A stretch of 64,000 nt of DNA from Acanthopleura granulata (lineage: Eukaryota; Mollusca; Polyplacophora; Chitonida; Chitonidae): contig JABBOT010000027.1 of assembly GCA_016165875.1 (NCBI GenBank), positions 1 to 64,000 on the forward strand. The letters run 5' to 3'. The position numbers were made by a program, and so were the translations under genes. The number at the start of each line of letters is the position of its first letter. Within the stretch, counting starts at the first letter, position 1. Under the pieces are notes generated by a model that made no database searches, was not told the origin of the DNA, and saw only the letters and a program-made list of their open reading frames with translations. Below, piece after piece: positions 25,049 through 37,328 of this stretch.

Positions 25049-26960
25049 GAAATAAGTGAAGGTGTGGTAGTGAGGAGGTCATACTTCTTTACAAATCAGT
25101 GTATATAGATTATCAGATGTTGATAAAGACCGTAGGAACCGTTCTCTTTTTTCACAGCAAGAAATGCACTTTTGTTATTTGTATAGTAGTTGTATGGTGT
25201 GCTTGCAATAGGAAAGCCTTTGTATGTAAGCAGCATATCACTCTTAGACATCACACTTAATTGTTTATACTCATTGCTAATGACAGGTGAAATGCAGATT
25301 TATCTTACAACAATTCCTTGTCAGACATATTAGGACAGTTTTCATACTGTGACATTTGATTATCAAATGAATATATGTATATACAGTACAGCCGAATATG
25401 GTCCTGCCATTGTTGACGAACCAGACCGCCATGGTTCGACCATCATAGACGGGCCCAGATCCATTCCCTTTTGCCATGGTGACGCGATCGTCAGGCCATG
25501 GTTTGCCCACCGTGGTGCCATCATGGGCGTATGATGCGGCCATCCTGAGGAGAATTTACCAAATTTTTATACTTTATTTGTTACGAACCTTTTTAGTGCA
25601 AAACCACTGTGCCTTCATGTAATTGGGAGAAGTATTTTTGCTGATCAACAATTTGTCCCAGATTTCTAACCTATCCTGTAGCGTCTGTGTTTGAAGCCTA
25701 GAGCTGGGTACTTAAGACAAAAGCAGTTATGTACGGAGCACACATAATACATTGTGGTAAGAACATAGAGGCGAATGAAGCTGTGATATCAACAGTCTAC
25801 AGACATAAGATCGAAATAATTACATTGCTTTGTGCTTTCATCGCTGACTCTGTATATGTATATGGGCAGATTCTGAAACTTGACGTGTTTTTGGCACTGA
25901 AAAATGCCAACATATCTAAAGAACTGAACTGTATATGTAAGAGGCACAGTTAAGGTACATATATGTATTTGTTTCAGTGTTGCAAAATCAACCGGTGATC
26001 ATCCGCCCACAATGGTACTGATATGGTGCCATGATAGACACATCCCAATCAGATGGTACAGCTATGATGTATGATATACTTTAAGACAAGTATACTTCTT
26101 CCAACTGCATGTTTATACCCATGCAACTTGTGAAAACATGCTTCATATTTCTGTGTTGGGTTTTAAAAAGTCCTTGAGAAATATTTTCTGCGACACCCGG
26201 GATCCCTGTTGTGTGAAAACGCTCCTACAGGGGAGATACACACATGCAGTTGCATGTGTTTTTTGAATGGAAATGTCTACACTGCCATGTCTACATGCTA
26301 GGGACAAGGTTGTATAGAACTGGAGGACACATCAGAACTATACATGACCCATGTCTGACGCATTGATGAAATCCTGTAGCCCTTGTCCTTACTGTCATAT
26401 GAAGTGCTGCTGAGGTCTTCCTGTTTCACCCATGGTATCCGTGTACACACCTAATGGAATCTACATATAGCTCAGGTACATACCCTTCTACCCATAACCA
26501 TGCACAGGGCTCCTTACCTGTTACCTTAGACCTTTTCCATGATGCTGTGAAGTCCTCAGCTTGAATGTCAAACTTGTTCATGCAGGTAACGACTGGTCAC
26601 AATTCCTGTATTTAGTCTTTTATAGGCTGGTGGTATGTCCTACACACCTAGCAGTTGTTCAGTGCTAAACAACGTAAACTAAATTAAAAAATTTGATCGA
26701 AATGTAACTTTTTCCTTGGCAAGGTGATGCATTAGTACAGTACTTCATTCGGTAGATTGAGCTCAAAAGAAGTAGAGGCAATAGTAAATGATGCTTCTTT
26801 CTAGAGGGTGTGGAGGGGAGGCTGGCAGCTACCTTGCTGGCCGATGAGAAGGCAGCACATAGCCTTGATTGTAGGATGTGTGGATGTGATCACACTTATT
26901 ACTGGACGTGTGCAATGTACTGAAGCTCTAATCCTTGAATAAACAGACCAAAGTGCAGTG
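25049..26960 (+). other. Possible 3' UTR and downstream sequence
   Basis: No further exon is recognised after the stop. AATAAA at 26,938-26,943 is a candidate polyadenylation signal but is distant. A GC-richer block at 25,390-25,540 carries repeated CCATGG/ACCATCATGG-like words and looks like a degenerate short repeat. A 74-codon frame at 25,729 has no supporting context. Confidence 0.35.
26938..26943 (+). promoter_or_regulatory. Candidate polyadenylation signal
   Basis: AATAAA in CTTGAATAAACAGACC on the same strand as the SET-domain gene. It lies 1.9 kb after its stop codon, so the link is uncertain. Confidence 0.3.
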
Positions 26961-27119
26961 TGTTGTAAAACTTTAATAGTCATGCATTCATTTTTCAAGG
27001 TCGGTGTTAGTAAATACCCTCAAAGTACTAGTTATTGTCACAATAATTTTAAAGTAACTTGTGTAAGAGAATTTTAAGGTGATATGTAATTACTTTGTTT
27101 TCTATTTTTACTATACAGA

Positions 27120-27979
27120 CAGAGACTACCCATCATGAGATGTCACAGCAGCCAGACACCCCTCTATGAGGCAATATCACACAGCCAGAGACTCCTCTTC
27201 ATGAGGTGATATCACAGGCACTAGACCCCACCCCCCATGGGGTGATATGACAGGAGAGACCCTTCTTCATGAGGCGATATCACAGGAGCTAGAAACCCCT
27301 CCATGAGACAATATCACAGGAGCCAGAGACCCTTCTTCGTGATGCCATATCACAGGAGCTAGAGACCCCTCAATGAGGTGATATCACAGGAGCTAGAGAC
27401 CCCTCAATGAGGTGATATCACAGGAGCCAGAGACCCCTCAATGAGGTGATATCACAGGAGCCAGAGACCCCTCAAGGAGGTGATATCACAGGAGCTAGAG
27501 ACCCCTCAATGAGGTGATATCACAGGAGCCAGAGACCCCTCAATGAGGTGATATCACAGGAGCTAGAGACCCCTCAATGAGGCGATATCACAGGAGCTAG
27601 AGACCCCTCAATGAGGCGATATCACAGGAGCCAGAGACCCCTCAATGAGGTGATATCACAGGAGCCAGAGACCCCTCAATGAGGTGATATCACAGGAGCT
27701 AGAGACCCCTCAATGAGGCGATATCACAGGAGCTAGAGACCCCTCAATGAGGTGATATCACAGGAGCCAGAGACCCCTCAATGAGGCGATATCACAGGAG
27801 CCAGAGACCCCTCAATGAGGTGATATCACAGGAGCCAGAGACCCCTCAATGAGGTGATATCACAGGAGCTAGAGACCCCTCAATGAGGCGATATCACAGG
27901 AGCTAGAGACCCCTCAATGAGGTGATATCACAGGAGCCAGAGACCCCTCAATGAGGCGATATCACAGGAGCCAGAGACC
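27120..27979 (+). repeat. 34-bp minisatellite
   Basis: The unit is GAGGTGATATCACAGGAGCC followed by AGAGACCCCTCAAT, 34 bp, about 25 copies. The first six (to about 27,340) are degenerate and the remaining 19 almost identical. Units differ mainly at two Y positions (GGYGATATC and GAGCYAGAG). The order of variants in 27,647-27,816 is repeated exactly in 27,817-27,979, a 170-bp block duplication. The left edge follows a good acceptor-like TTACTATACAG, but no open exon is visible. Confidence 0.93.
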
Positions 27980-28510
27980 GTCGTGTACATAGTTCATGCT
28001 ATCAGCACATTAGGTTTCCAGTGGCCTTAATTACCTGGGTACATGGCATATGTGCTTTCAGAATCTAAAAATTTGACTGTTGTTTGTGCGCCAGTTTTAA
28101 GCAAGTACATGCAGGTGTGACATTTGCCTGTTTGCCTACATACATACGTATATACTACATGAACTTCCAGAATCTAGTAATGTGACTGGTGTTGACTGTT
28201 GCATGGTTGTGTGCATAGAACATGTAAAAACGAATGCGTGTTTTTTTTTAAATGCAACCTAACGACATTTTTTTCTGGTTTTTAATGCGGGTGTAAACGT
28301 ACGGCCTTATGTACAGTGTACATATTAAAATCACTGCTTGACTTTTGTTGATGCAAATATAGTTAATAAAATATGTTAACTGTTACCACTTACATATTGT
28401 TTGTTTATTGATCTATCATTAAAATTCTTAATTTTCACAGAATAAACGTTGTTGTTGCCTGATTACATACCGACAGTGAATTGCCACATCAAATCTTGAA
28501 GAAGCATGGA
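27980..28510. other. Gene-free AT-rich stretch
   Basis: No splice-flanked open frame, repeat or regulatory motif stands out. Confidence 0.5.
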
Positions 28511-28741
28511 GAGTGGTTTTCCTCGGGCTTCTAGCTCATTTCCCAATAATCATAAGAATCTACACCTGCAAAACTGATGTGTAATTGTCACCGACGCTGC
28601 TGGGCGAGTTTGATAACTTTTAGATAAATATACCTGTAAAGCAATATCTACTAGGCTACCGAGGACATGCTGGTCCATTATTATGTGTATGTGGTTACCG
28701 TGAATTTAGTTTATATACTTCTTCATCCAGCTGCAGTGCAG
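28511..28741 (+). repeat. R3 dispersed repeat, copy 2
   Basis: Matches 5,761-5,990 in the same orientation, as described there. Here it is followed immediately by R1 in the opposite orientation, whereas copy 1 is preceded by R1 in the same orientation. Confidence 0.65.
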
Positions 28742-31700
28742 TGTGCTTCCTAATTCTCCTCACAGCTCAGTAAAAACTGACAACTTGTGACGTCATGTTA
28801 TGCAGATGATGAGAGAAGAAAAAAAATATGACTTAAGGAGTTGAATAAAAAAAAAAGTTGAGCTATGGACCCATATTGCAGCCAAGGAGGATATGGCGCA
28901 CAATAAAATTACTCCTCTAGTGACCAGCTTTCATGGGAAGTCCCTCTACATGCTAGTTTCTGTTGGTATGTAAAACACGGGAGAAGAAACCATGTTGGCA
29001 TCAAGTTAGGTTTTGTGAAAACAATCTGCTCGCATCTATGCCACCTACCTGGATAAAATGTTGCAGGCATAGTGGTCAAAACGCACAGTCAAAATTGGCT
29101 CTGTGCTGGCTAATTTTCATGACATTCTATTCAAAACTGACATGTTGTGACATCATGTTATTCAGTTGATGAGAGAAGAAAAAAATATGACATAAGTAGT
29201 CAAATAAAAAAAAATCAAGTTGAGCTGTGTCTCCCATCCAGCAGCCAAAGGGGATTTGTCGCACTTTAAAATCGATTTTCTAGTGTTCAATTTTTAGGAG
29301 AAGTCCCTGAAAATCCACATGCTATTTTCTGTTGGTATGTAAAAGATAGAAGAAACCATGTTGGCATCAAGTCAGCTTTTGTGAAAAAAATCTGCCTTCA
29401 CCCCTGACCAATCCGAAACACAGGTAAGGGAAGAGTTCATTCCCTTGGATGGACTTTCACATACACACAATCAAGATTGGCTCTGTGACGTCTAATTCTC
29501 CTCACAGCTCAATGAGACATGACATGTTGTGACGTCATGTTATGTACATTGTGATACAATGAGAAATATGGCATAGGTAGTTAAATAAAAAAAAATCAGG
29601 TTAAGCTATATCTCCCATACTGCAGCCAAGGAGTCTAAAATTAAAATTGTCCCTGCAGTGGCCAGTTTTCATGTTAAGTCCCTGAAAATGCACATGCTAG
29701 TTTCTGTTGGTATTTACAACATGGGAGAAGAAACCATGTTGGCATGAAGCCAGGTTGTGTGAGAAAAATCTGTATTCATCTATGTCACCTACCTAAATCA
29801 CATGTGGCAGGCATGGGAGACTATACGTCCAATTAAAATTGACTCTGTGCTTCCTAATTCTCCATACAATTTAGTGAAACTTGAGATGCTGTGACGTCAC
29901 CTTATCTAGATAATGAAAGAAGGATAAAAATATGACAGAAGTAGTTACATAAAGAAAACTAAGTTGAGTTATATATCCTATATAGCAGCCTAGGCGGATG
30001 TGCGCACATTAAAATCACTCCTCTTGTGGTCAGCTTCCATTGGAAGTCCCTGGAAATCCACGGGCTAGTTTCTATTGGTATGTATAACATAGGAGAAGAA
30101 ACCATATTGCCATCAAGTCAGGTTTTGTGAAAAAAAAACCTGCATTCATCTATGTCACCTACCTTGGGAATATGTTGTGGGCATAGGGGCAAAAAGCCAA
30201 TTACAGTTGGCTCTGTGCTGGGTAATTCGCCTCACACCTCAGTGAAAGCTGACATGCTGGAACATCAGTTTCTGTAGATGATGAAAGAGGAAAGAAATAT
30301 GACATAAGTGCTGAAATAAAAAAAAACATCTTGCAGCCAAAGGGGATGTGTTGCACATAAAAATCGATTCTCTAGTGCTCAGAAAAAAAAATCTGCATTC
30401 ATCTGTGTCACCTACTTGGATAACATATTGTAGGCATAGGGGAAAAAACATGCAATCAAAACTGGTTTTGTGCTGGCTAATTCTCCTCACACCTAAATAA
30501 AAACTGATATGCTGTGACGTCATGTTATATATATTATGACACAATAAAAACATCTGGCCTAAGTAATTACAAAAAAGTCAAGTTGAGCTATGTCTCAAAT
30601 AATGCAGCCAAAGAGGATGTGTTGCACATTAAAAACTCTTCTCTAATGGCCAGTTTTGACAGGAAGTCCCAGAAAATCCACATGCTAGTTTGTGTTGGCA
30701 TGTGAAATATGGGAGAAGAAACCATTACGCCATCAAGTCAGGTTTTGTGAAAAAATCTACATTCATCTATGTCACCTTCCGGGATAACATCTTGTAGGCA
30801 TAGGTGCGTAAACATGGAATCGAAATTGGCTATGTGCTTGCTAATTCTCCTCACACCTCAGTCAAAACTGACATGCTCTGGCGTTATGTTATCTAGATGA
30901 TGACAGAAGAAAAAAATATGACATAAGTAGTCCAATACCAAAAAAATTCAGTTGAGCAATGTCTTCCATTTTGCAGCGAAGGGCGATATGGCACATATTC
31001 AGCTCGCTTCTCTAGTGCTCAGTTTTATCAGAAGTCCCTGAAAAACCACATGCTAGTGTCGTTTCGTGTGAAGAACATAGGAGAAGAAACCATGTTGGGC
31101 TCAAAGCAGGTTTTTTGAAAGAAGCCTCCATTCATCTATGCAACCACTGTGATACACAGGTAAGGGAACAGTTAATGCCCTTGGACACCCTTGTACTTGC
31201 ACACAATAAAAATTGGCTCTGTGCTGGCTAATTTTCCTCAGAGCTCAATGAAAACTGACATGTAATGATGCCATGTTATGTGCTTTATGACACAATAAAA
31301 CTTATGGTAAAAGTATTTAAATAAAAAAAATCAAGTTGAGCTATGTCGTAAATTGTAACCAAGTAGGACATGTCAGACATAAAAATCACACGTCCTAGTT
31401 TCTATTGGAAAATAAAACATGGGAGAAGAAACCATTTAGGCTCACAGCTCAATGAAAACTGACATGCTGTGACGTCATGTTATCTAGATGATGAGAGAAC
31501 AAAAGAATATGGCACGAGTAGCTAAATACAAAACAAATTCAGTCGAGCTATGTCTCCCATATTGCAGCCAAGGAGGATGTGGTGGACATAAAAATCTCAC
31601 CCCAAGTGGCCAGCTTTCCTGGGAAATATCTGAAAACCCACATGCTAGTTTCTGTTGGTATGTATAACATGGGAGAAGAAACCATATTGCCATCAAGATT

Positions 31701-32110
31701 TTTTGTTAAAAAAAATCTGCATTCATCTATGTCGCATAGTGGCCAAAATGTGGGAACGAAATTGGCTCTGTGCTGGCTAATTCCTCTCACAGCTCAGTGA
31801 AAACTGACATGTTGTGATGTCATGTTATGTACATGATGAGAGAAGAAAAAATAAAACATACAGAGTTAAGTCAAAAAAAATCAAGTTAAACTACGTCTCC
31901 CATCTTGCAAGGAAAGGGGATGTGTCGCACATCAAAATCGCTTCTCTAGTGCCCAGTTTTCATCAAAAGTCCCCGAAAATCCACAAGCTAGTTTCTGTTG
32001 GTATGTGAAACATGGGAAAAGAAACCATGTTGGCCTCAAAGCAGGTATATGAAAAAAAACCCTACATTTATCTATGTCACCTGGTTGGAAAACATGTAGG
32101 TGTGACATCA
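28742..32110 (-). repeat. R1 satellite array, inverted orientation
   Basis: About nine monomers, reverse-complemented relative to 1-14,145. Each has CTCACAGCTCAGTGAAAACT, GACATGCTGTGACGTCATG, AATCTGCATTCATCTATGTC, CACATGCTAGTTTCTGTTGG and CAAGTTGAGCTATGTCTCCC. Several monomers carry a perfect TGACGTCA. The right end, near 32,110, is inside a monomer. Confidence 0.9.
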
Positions 32111-35100
32111 TGTTACCTTGGTGGCCTGAGGAATTCTGCGGATACTTCCTACTATCCACACTACATATATTTATGTATCTATTTTATTCATTTTTTGACA
32201 CTATACTCCAGTATTTTTCATTTTGACGGTTATTTCTTATGGTTGGAGGAAACCACCAAACTTTGTCAAATTACAGAAAACCTATCTCACATTTGACTTG
32301 TAGATATGCTCATTTTATTAATGGAATTCAAGACAAGTGGCTTTCAGGGAACGTTAGACTCACGGGCGTTGTTGACAGATCGATAACTATAAGAAGTACT
32401 TTCCATTTGTTCATTTACTTACCTTCAAATCTAACTGATAATATTAAAAAGAAGGTTCAGCTGATTACTTTGATTATTTTACAGAGACAATTATCCAGTC
32501 ATACATCAGTGTTAACCTCTCTCCTGCTCAAACTAATTGGGGTCTACTCAGGTTAACATGCGGGGCACCTACTGAAATCATTCGCTTTATTATTATTATT
32601 GATTCAGTTTTATCGGAAAGATACAGCCTAAACCGTTTGACTTGAAAATTTGCAGTGAAATTGAACTTGTGCCGTCAGCAGCCCAAGTTTTTCCTTGTCA
32701 TGTGGTTTAGCGCCCATATTTACTGTTATAGGTAAAGGCTTAAACATCTTCTCAGGAACAAGCCAACGGATTGATATAAAGGTTAATGAGCATGTAGACT
32801 GTTCCTAGTTAAAAGTTTGAGAAAATCATTCACTTGCGGTAAAAACTATGGAAGCTCGTCATTGGTCGAAATTGTTGCGTCACAATTAGTTTCCAAATTT
32901 CAATTTTTTTTTCGTATACTAATATATTTCGGACCGCCAATTTGGAATCATCCTTTGTTCTTTGTCCATGTTTGTAACTTTTTGAGATACGGTCAAAAAG
33001 CATTTTAGTTACGTCATTTCAGTGGCCTGTAAATCGAAACTATGAGAGTTAGAAATTTTAAACCTCTTACAAGTTGTAGGTTAATGTTTGCGCTTTCAGT
33101 AGTGTGCCGTTAGATTTGAGGTGCGATTTCTCGCTAAAAATGTTTAAACGACACCGCCCTATTTAAGAAATAGAAATGTAAGCCTGTACATTTAAGGTAG
33201 AGTTGGAAGCTAACTGTATTACTATTTACACAGAACCTCTCTTTTCCTTCATTGATTATTTGTGTGCAGTATTTGCAAATTTATTGATAAGTAACGTTTG
33301 TCACTTTGAGCTAAAAGCAACTCCATCGTTCGATAGATCAGAACAAGGTCACTTCGCACCCATACATGTGCTACAGGTAACTTGCGACACAGATCAGCCG
33401 ACTCTCACTCTAACCGAGAAATGAACAACTCGCCCCCCCCCCCCCGAGCTTTTAACAGACAATTTCAAATGTTGGCACCTTAGCCAGTCCTGTTCGCAAC
33501 GTGTCATAGGTAATTCTCAACAATATCGACGGCATCCACCATACCCCTGCGCTATATCAAATATAATAAGTCCAAAGCCACGGCACAATGTCAGCCAAAT
33601 TTCCCGACACATGTACCTTGAGTCATTACCAGCCCAGTCAATGCAACTCTTATTGCCAAATTCAATCGCTAAAGAAATATCGCGGTTTCCACGTTTTTTT
33701 TTAAGGCGTAGACGACCATGCATGCCCGTAAGGAAGAGACGGGCCTTCGGATGCCGTGCATGAAAGTAACTACCAAACTGTACGCTATGGCATTGAACTG
33801 GTGAACTGCTTTCAAGAAAACGTGCACTTTGTCCCCACTCCCTCTGATAACTGAACTGGACCTAGGCCGTTCAGACGGGTTATTGGTGGGGCTGGTCGCA
33901 CGTCATGTGCCAAGCAAATTGAAATGTACATACTTATCCAGGTGCTCTGATCCCCAAGGCCTAAGACAGGCCAGACGCTATGCTGGTCTTCAGTATATGA
34001 TACCTACTAGTGTAGGGTTCAAATCCAATTTATTCAGTTTCTTTTTTGTCACACTCTTTCTCACCTTTTGTTGTTTATTTCTTTTCCTCTGTGTTTTCTA
34101 TTACCATCACGAACACACTTTGCTCTTATGTGTACAACGATAACAACGACATCAAAAGATGTGAACACCGACCAAAACTACTTTGCACTTTCAGCATTTT
34201 ATTTAATTTAGTCCAATTTCATTTTTACCATTCTTACAAATTTATTTGCATGGACTCAATTCTTTGTTTATATGACAAGTTAACATTTACTTAGTGAAAC
34301 ACATATGTTTCTGTGAACACCAATATGTACACCAATTTATCCCGACTCAGTGGACATTGATCCGTTAGTTTTAGGCGGAATAAACGTTCTTTAATCTCTA
34401 CGTCAGTCATACTTCTATTGTTCGCCCAAATTTGGAAGCTTTCTAATAAATTAGTGTAAAACGGTGCTAAAAAGCAATGGTATACCTTTTTCCTACCAAA
34501 ACCGTCAATTTTGAAAGGCCAAAACGCATCCAAATTTTTGGTAGCTGTTTGAGGCCAGACCATGGGGAGGTCATAAGTTTTCGTCCAAATCGGACAGCCA
34601 AAAAATACATTTTTACTGCAGAAAATTGATTTACCCTTCATGTTGTAGACTTTTAGACTGCCTGTCAGAGTAACCTGTTGATTACGTGTATACACACTGC
34701 TCAGAAAACCAATTTAGTCCATAATCGTGACGGGTATAGATTTAAATAAGGGATGAGCAACTGTTTGCAGAAATCCATAATCCCTCCAGATTTGGGAAGG
34801 ATGGGTTGATTGATGTGTTTGAAAATGTTAACCTCGAATGAAGTTGGACAATGATGCTAAAAAGGGATTTAACCTTGTTTGGTCGTAAAAAGTAACTTCT
34901 GCAAATAATGTGCATATATACTTGTAGTGCATGCACAGAGTAAAGTAGTATGCATGTATACATACGAAATGTAACATGTTTTCAGTGTACGCAAAGTGCA
35001 TTATGATGATTTTATACAACGAATAAAGGCAATTAGTATATCAGACCATTGCACGTAATGTATAGAAAAGGTTTACGTTACAATGTACAAATAGTAGACA

Positions 35101-35259
35101 TGTATAATATACAAAGGGTACAGTTATAGGGTATATAAATGTCCATAATGGCTGTGTACATATACAGTGCAGCGATAACATGTAGGTTTTCGGTTTCGGG
35201 GCGTGTTCATGCAGGTATGTAATTTGGGTACAATTGTACCTTGTCCAGTAACGTATAGT
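32111..35259. other. Gene-free region
   Basis: AT-rich sequence without recognised exons. A run of 13 C occurs at about 33,434. Frames of 60-134 codons on both strands (for example minus 34,291-34,695) lack motifs, splice context or repeats and look like chance. Confidence 0.45.
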
Positions 35260-36397
35260 TTATGCAGTGTGTTAGCTCAGTTAGGGGGTTCTCAAAAACT
35301 TTTAAAGTAATCAGATGGAATACCTCTGATAGTTCTGATTACCTTGACCTTAACAACCCAATCCAAGCGCACCCATTATTTTCCAACCCAGAAGTAGTCA
35401 GAAAGTCACTGGGTCATCAAGTGCCAAATAGCCAAGGTTCAAGGTCAAACATGTAGAGTAAATACATTGTATTTTTTAGAAATCTTCTAAGTTAAGGTCA
35501 CACGTTCCCTTCAGTTTTTGAAGGCCAACGTCGAATTTGACAGACTAGACACACCTTATTCCCGTCCTTGCGACCCAACCTTTTTGGCCCCCAAATATGT
35601 AAAGTATCAGACTTGAAACGGAAAAACGGCCCAAATATGGCCCAAATTTCAGCCAATTCCAACAAGTTTGGTATCGTTGTGAAGACCACGCTAAGGTCTA
35701 CCAGCTTGTGAGATTTGGTCAAAATCCGTCAAATATTGGGTCAACAGTGTTATCCTGACTAAAAAACAATCGGCTTTGTCTACCCGCGAACAATGCAGGA
35801 TCTAAAAGTCGATTCCAAAAGTCCAAATTTTTTATTTATCGTTCAATTTGGCCCAAACGAAGTACGAACATGGACCGAGACTACAGAACAAACATAACAG
35901 AAGATCAAGGTTAGGGGTCATTTAGGTCAAGGCCAAGTTGACTCTTGTGTGTTCAGGGGTCGGGAAAATAAGGGGTTGAAAAGACGTACTCGAGGGGGAT
36001 TAAAATGCTGATCTACACTTTGAAATTTCTGTAAAAAATCGTAACTTGACCTCCGACCTTGATCTTTTAGCATTTGATAACCCGGACGTCTTTGCGTCGA
36101 AGGATGACCTTAGCTTTGACCTCTGACCTTCACATACTTTTGAGACAGCCCATTCCCAGATTAAATTGTGAGTCGTAGGTTAAAGATCAAGGTTGCTCAC
36201 GGTGGCAAGGTCATTGTGTCATCACATGTCGAAAGGTCAAGGTCGGGGATATACCTGAGATTTAAAAAAGAAAATTTAAGGTCAGAGTCGAAGTTCCAAT
36301 GTCAGTTTGAAGGTCGAGGTCAAGATCAAAAGTGACTTCATTTTCTGAATTGCTAACCTCCATTTCCTCTTGTGTCAAAGTTTGAGGTCAACGGGAA
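35260..36397. promoter_or_regulatory. Cluster of AGGTCA-like half-sites including a DR1
   Basis: Many AGGTCA/TGACCT-like hexamers occur in both orientations: TCAAGGTCA near 35,440, AAGGTCA near 35,494, TAGGTCAAGG near 35,925, ACTTGACCTCCGACCTTGAT near 36,048, AAAGGTCAAGGTC near 36,236, and GAAGGTCGAGGTCAAG near 36,312. At 36,117-36,129 there is a perfect TGACCT-C-TGACCT, the DR1 arrangement known for RXR/HNF4-type nuclear receptors. A decayed simple repeat with unit AAGGTC is an equally good explanation; no gene is adjacent. Confidence 0.4.
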
Positions 36398-36464
36398 GGA
36401 AATTTCCGACCAATTTTTCGTCCCCATATAACTCTTTTGAGGAAAAAATTGGTCGGAAATTTCC
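36398..36464. repeat. Perfect 21-bp inverted repeat (hairpin)
   Basis: Arms 36,398-36,418 (starting GGAAATTTCCGACC) and 36,444-36,464 are perfect reverse complements, separated by a 25-base loop. It lies at the edge of the half-site cluster. It could be a small foldback element or a transcribed hairpin; nothing shows which. Confidence 0.75.
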
Positions 36465-36515
36465 ATTCTCCGATTCGCCTCGAATTTTTACAAAATGAAT
36501 GTTCAAGGTTGCAGA

Positions 36516-36655
36516 ATATTTATTTATATATCTACTTGGTGTTTTACGCCCTACTCAAGAATATTTCACTTAGGCCTATACGAGTGAAAACCCACGACCA
36601 TTCGCAGGTTCCTGGCGGATATCCCCACATATGCCCGGTGAAGAAGGCAGCATGA
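36516..36655 (-). mobile_element. tRNA-derived SINE, diverged, minus strand
   Basis: TTGGTGTTTTACGCCCTACTCAAG, truncated here to GTTTTACGCCCTACTCAAG, then AATATTTCACTTA, CCCACGACCATTCGCAGG and GGCAGCATGAG match the conserved body of the SINE that is complete at 54,494 and 62,454. The tRNA-like head is lost and an internal stretch is deleted. Confidence 0.7.
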
Positions 36656-37191
36656 GGTTGCAGATTATGAATCCGAGGTTAGCTTTTACTTCAAAATCCA
36701 CCTTAACATGCAAGTCGAATGCTGAAACTGCGCCCCCATGTTAAGAGATAGGATACCTACTGATGAAAGGCCATATTTCAAATTCTGACCATTTCCTAAT
36801 TTATTGGATGTCAAACCACTGGAACCTATGAAATTGGCAAGGGGTGTGGGATAAAGAAAAATGTGCATTTCAGAGCACAAATAACTGTTTTGTGAGCCTC
36901 AACTGTGATCAATGGAGGGAAATGATTTTTGGCCTTAATATGATGATATTTGGAGAAAAGTAAAACGTGACGGGTCCCAATGGAAAGAAGACACCCTGAG
37001 GTACACATAACAAAAACAATTAGTGGATAAGGGGATGTGTTTTGTAGCTCTCAATCTGTGATCCTGTAGAAAATGCATAAATTAAACGTTGCGAGATACC
37101 AAAACAGATAGATGCAAGATCATAGTGGACCATATTTTTACAAAACTGGAATTTTTAACATTGCCTAAATGTTGGAATGTCATTCCAAGGT

Positions 37192-37328
37192 CTGCCAATA
37201 ACCTGCGGTTGGTCGTGGGTTTCTCCCGGGCTCAGCCCGGTTTCCTCTCACCATAATGCTGGTCGTCATCGTATAAGTGAAATATTCTTGAGCACGGCGT
37301 AAAACACAAATCAAATAAATAAATAAAT
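37192..37328 (+). mobile_element. SINE, 5'-truncated, plus strand
   Basis: GGTCGTGGGTTTCTCCCGGG, CCTCTCACCATAATGCTGG, GTGAAATATTCTTGAGCACG and an (AAAT)n tail match the SINE body. The head is missing. Confidence 0.75.

Noticed and set aside
34291..34695. 134-codon minus frame.
   Set aside because: Methionine start and length are modest for AT-rich sequence. No motif, no splice sites, no repeat or neighbouring gene supports it.
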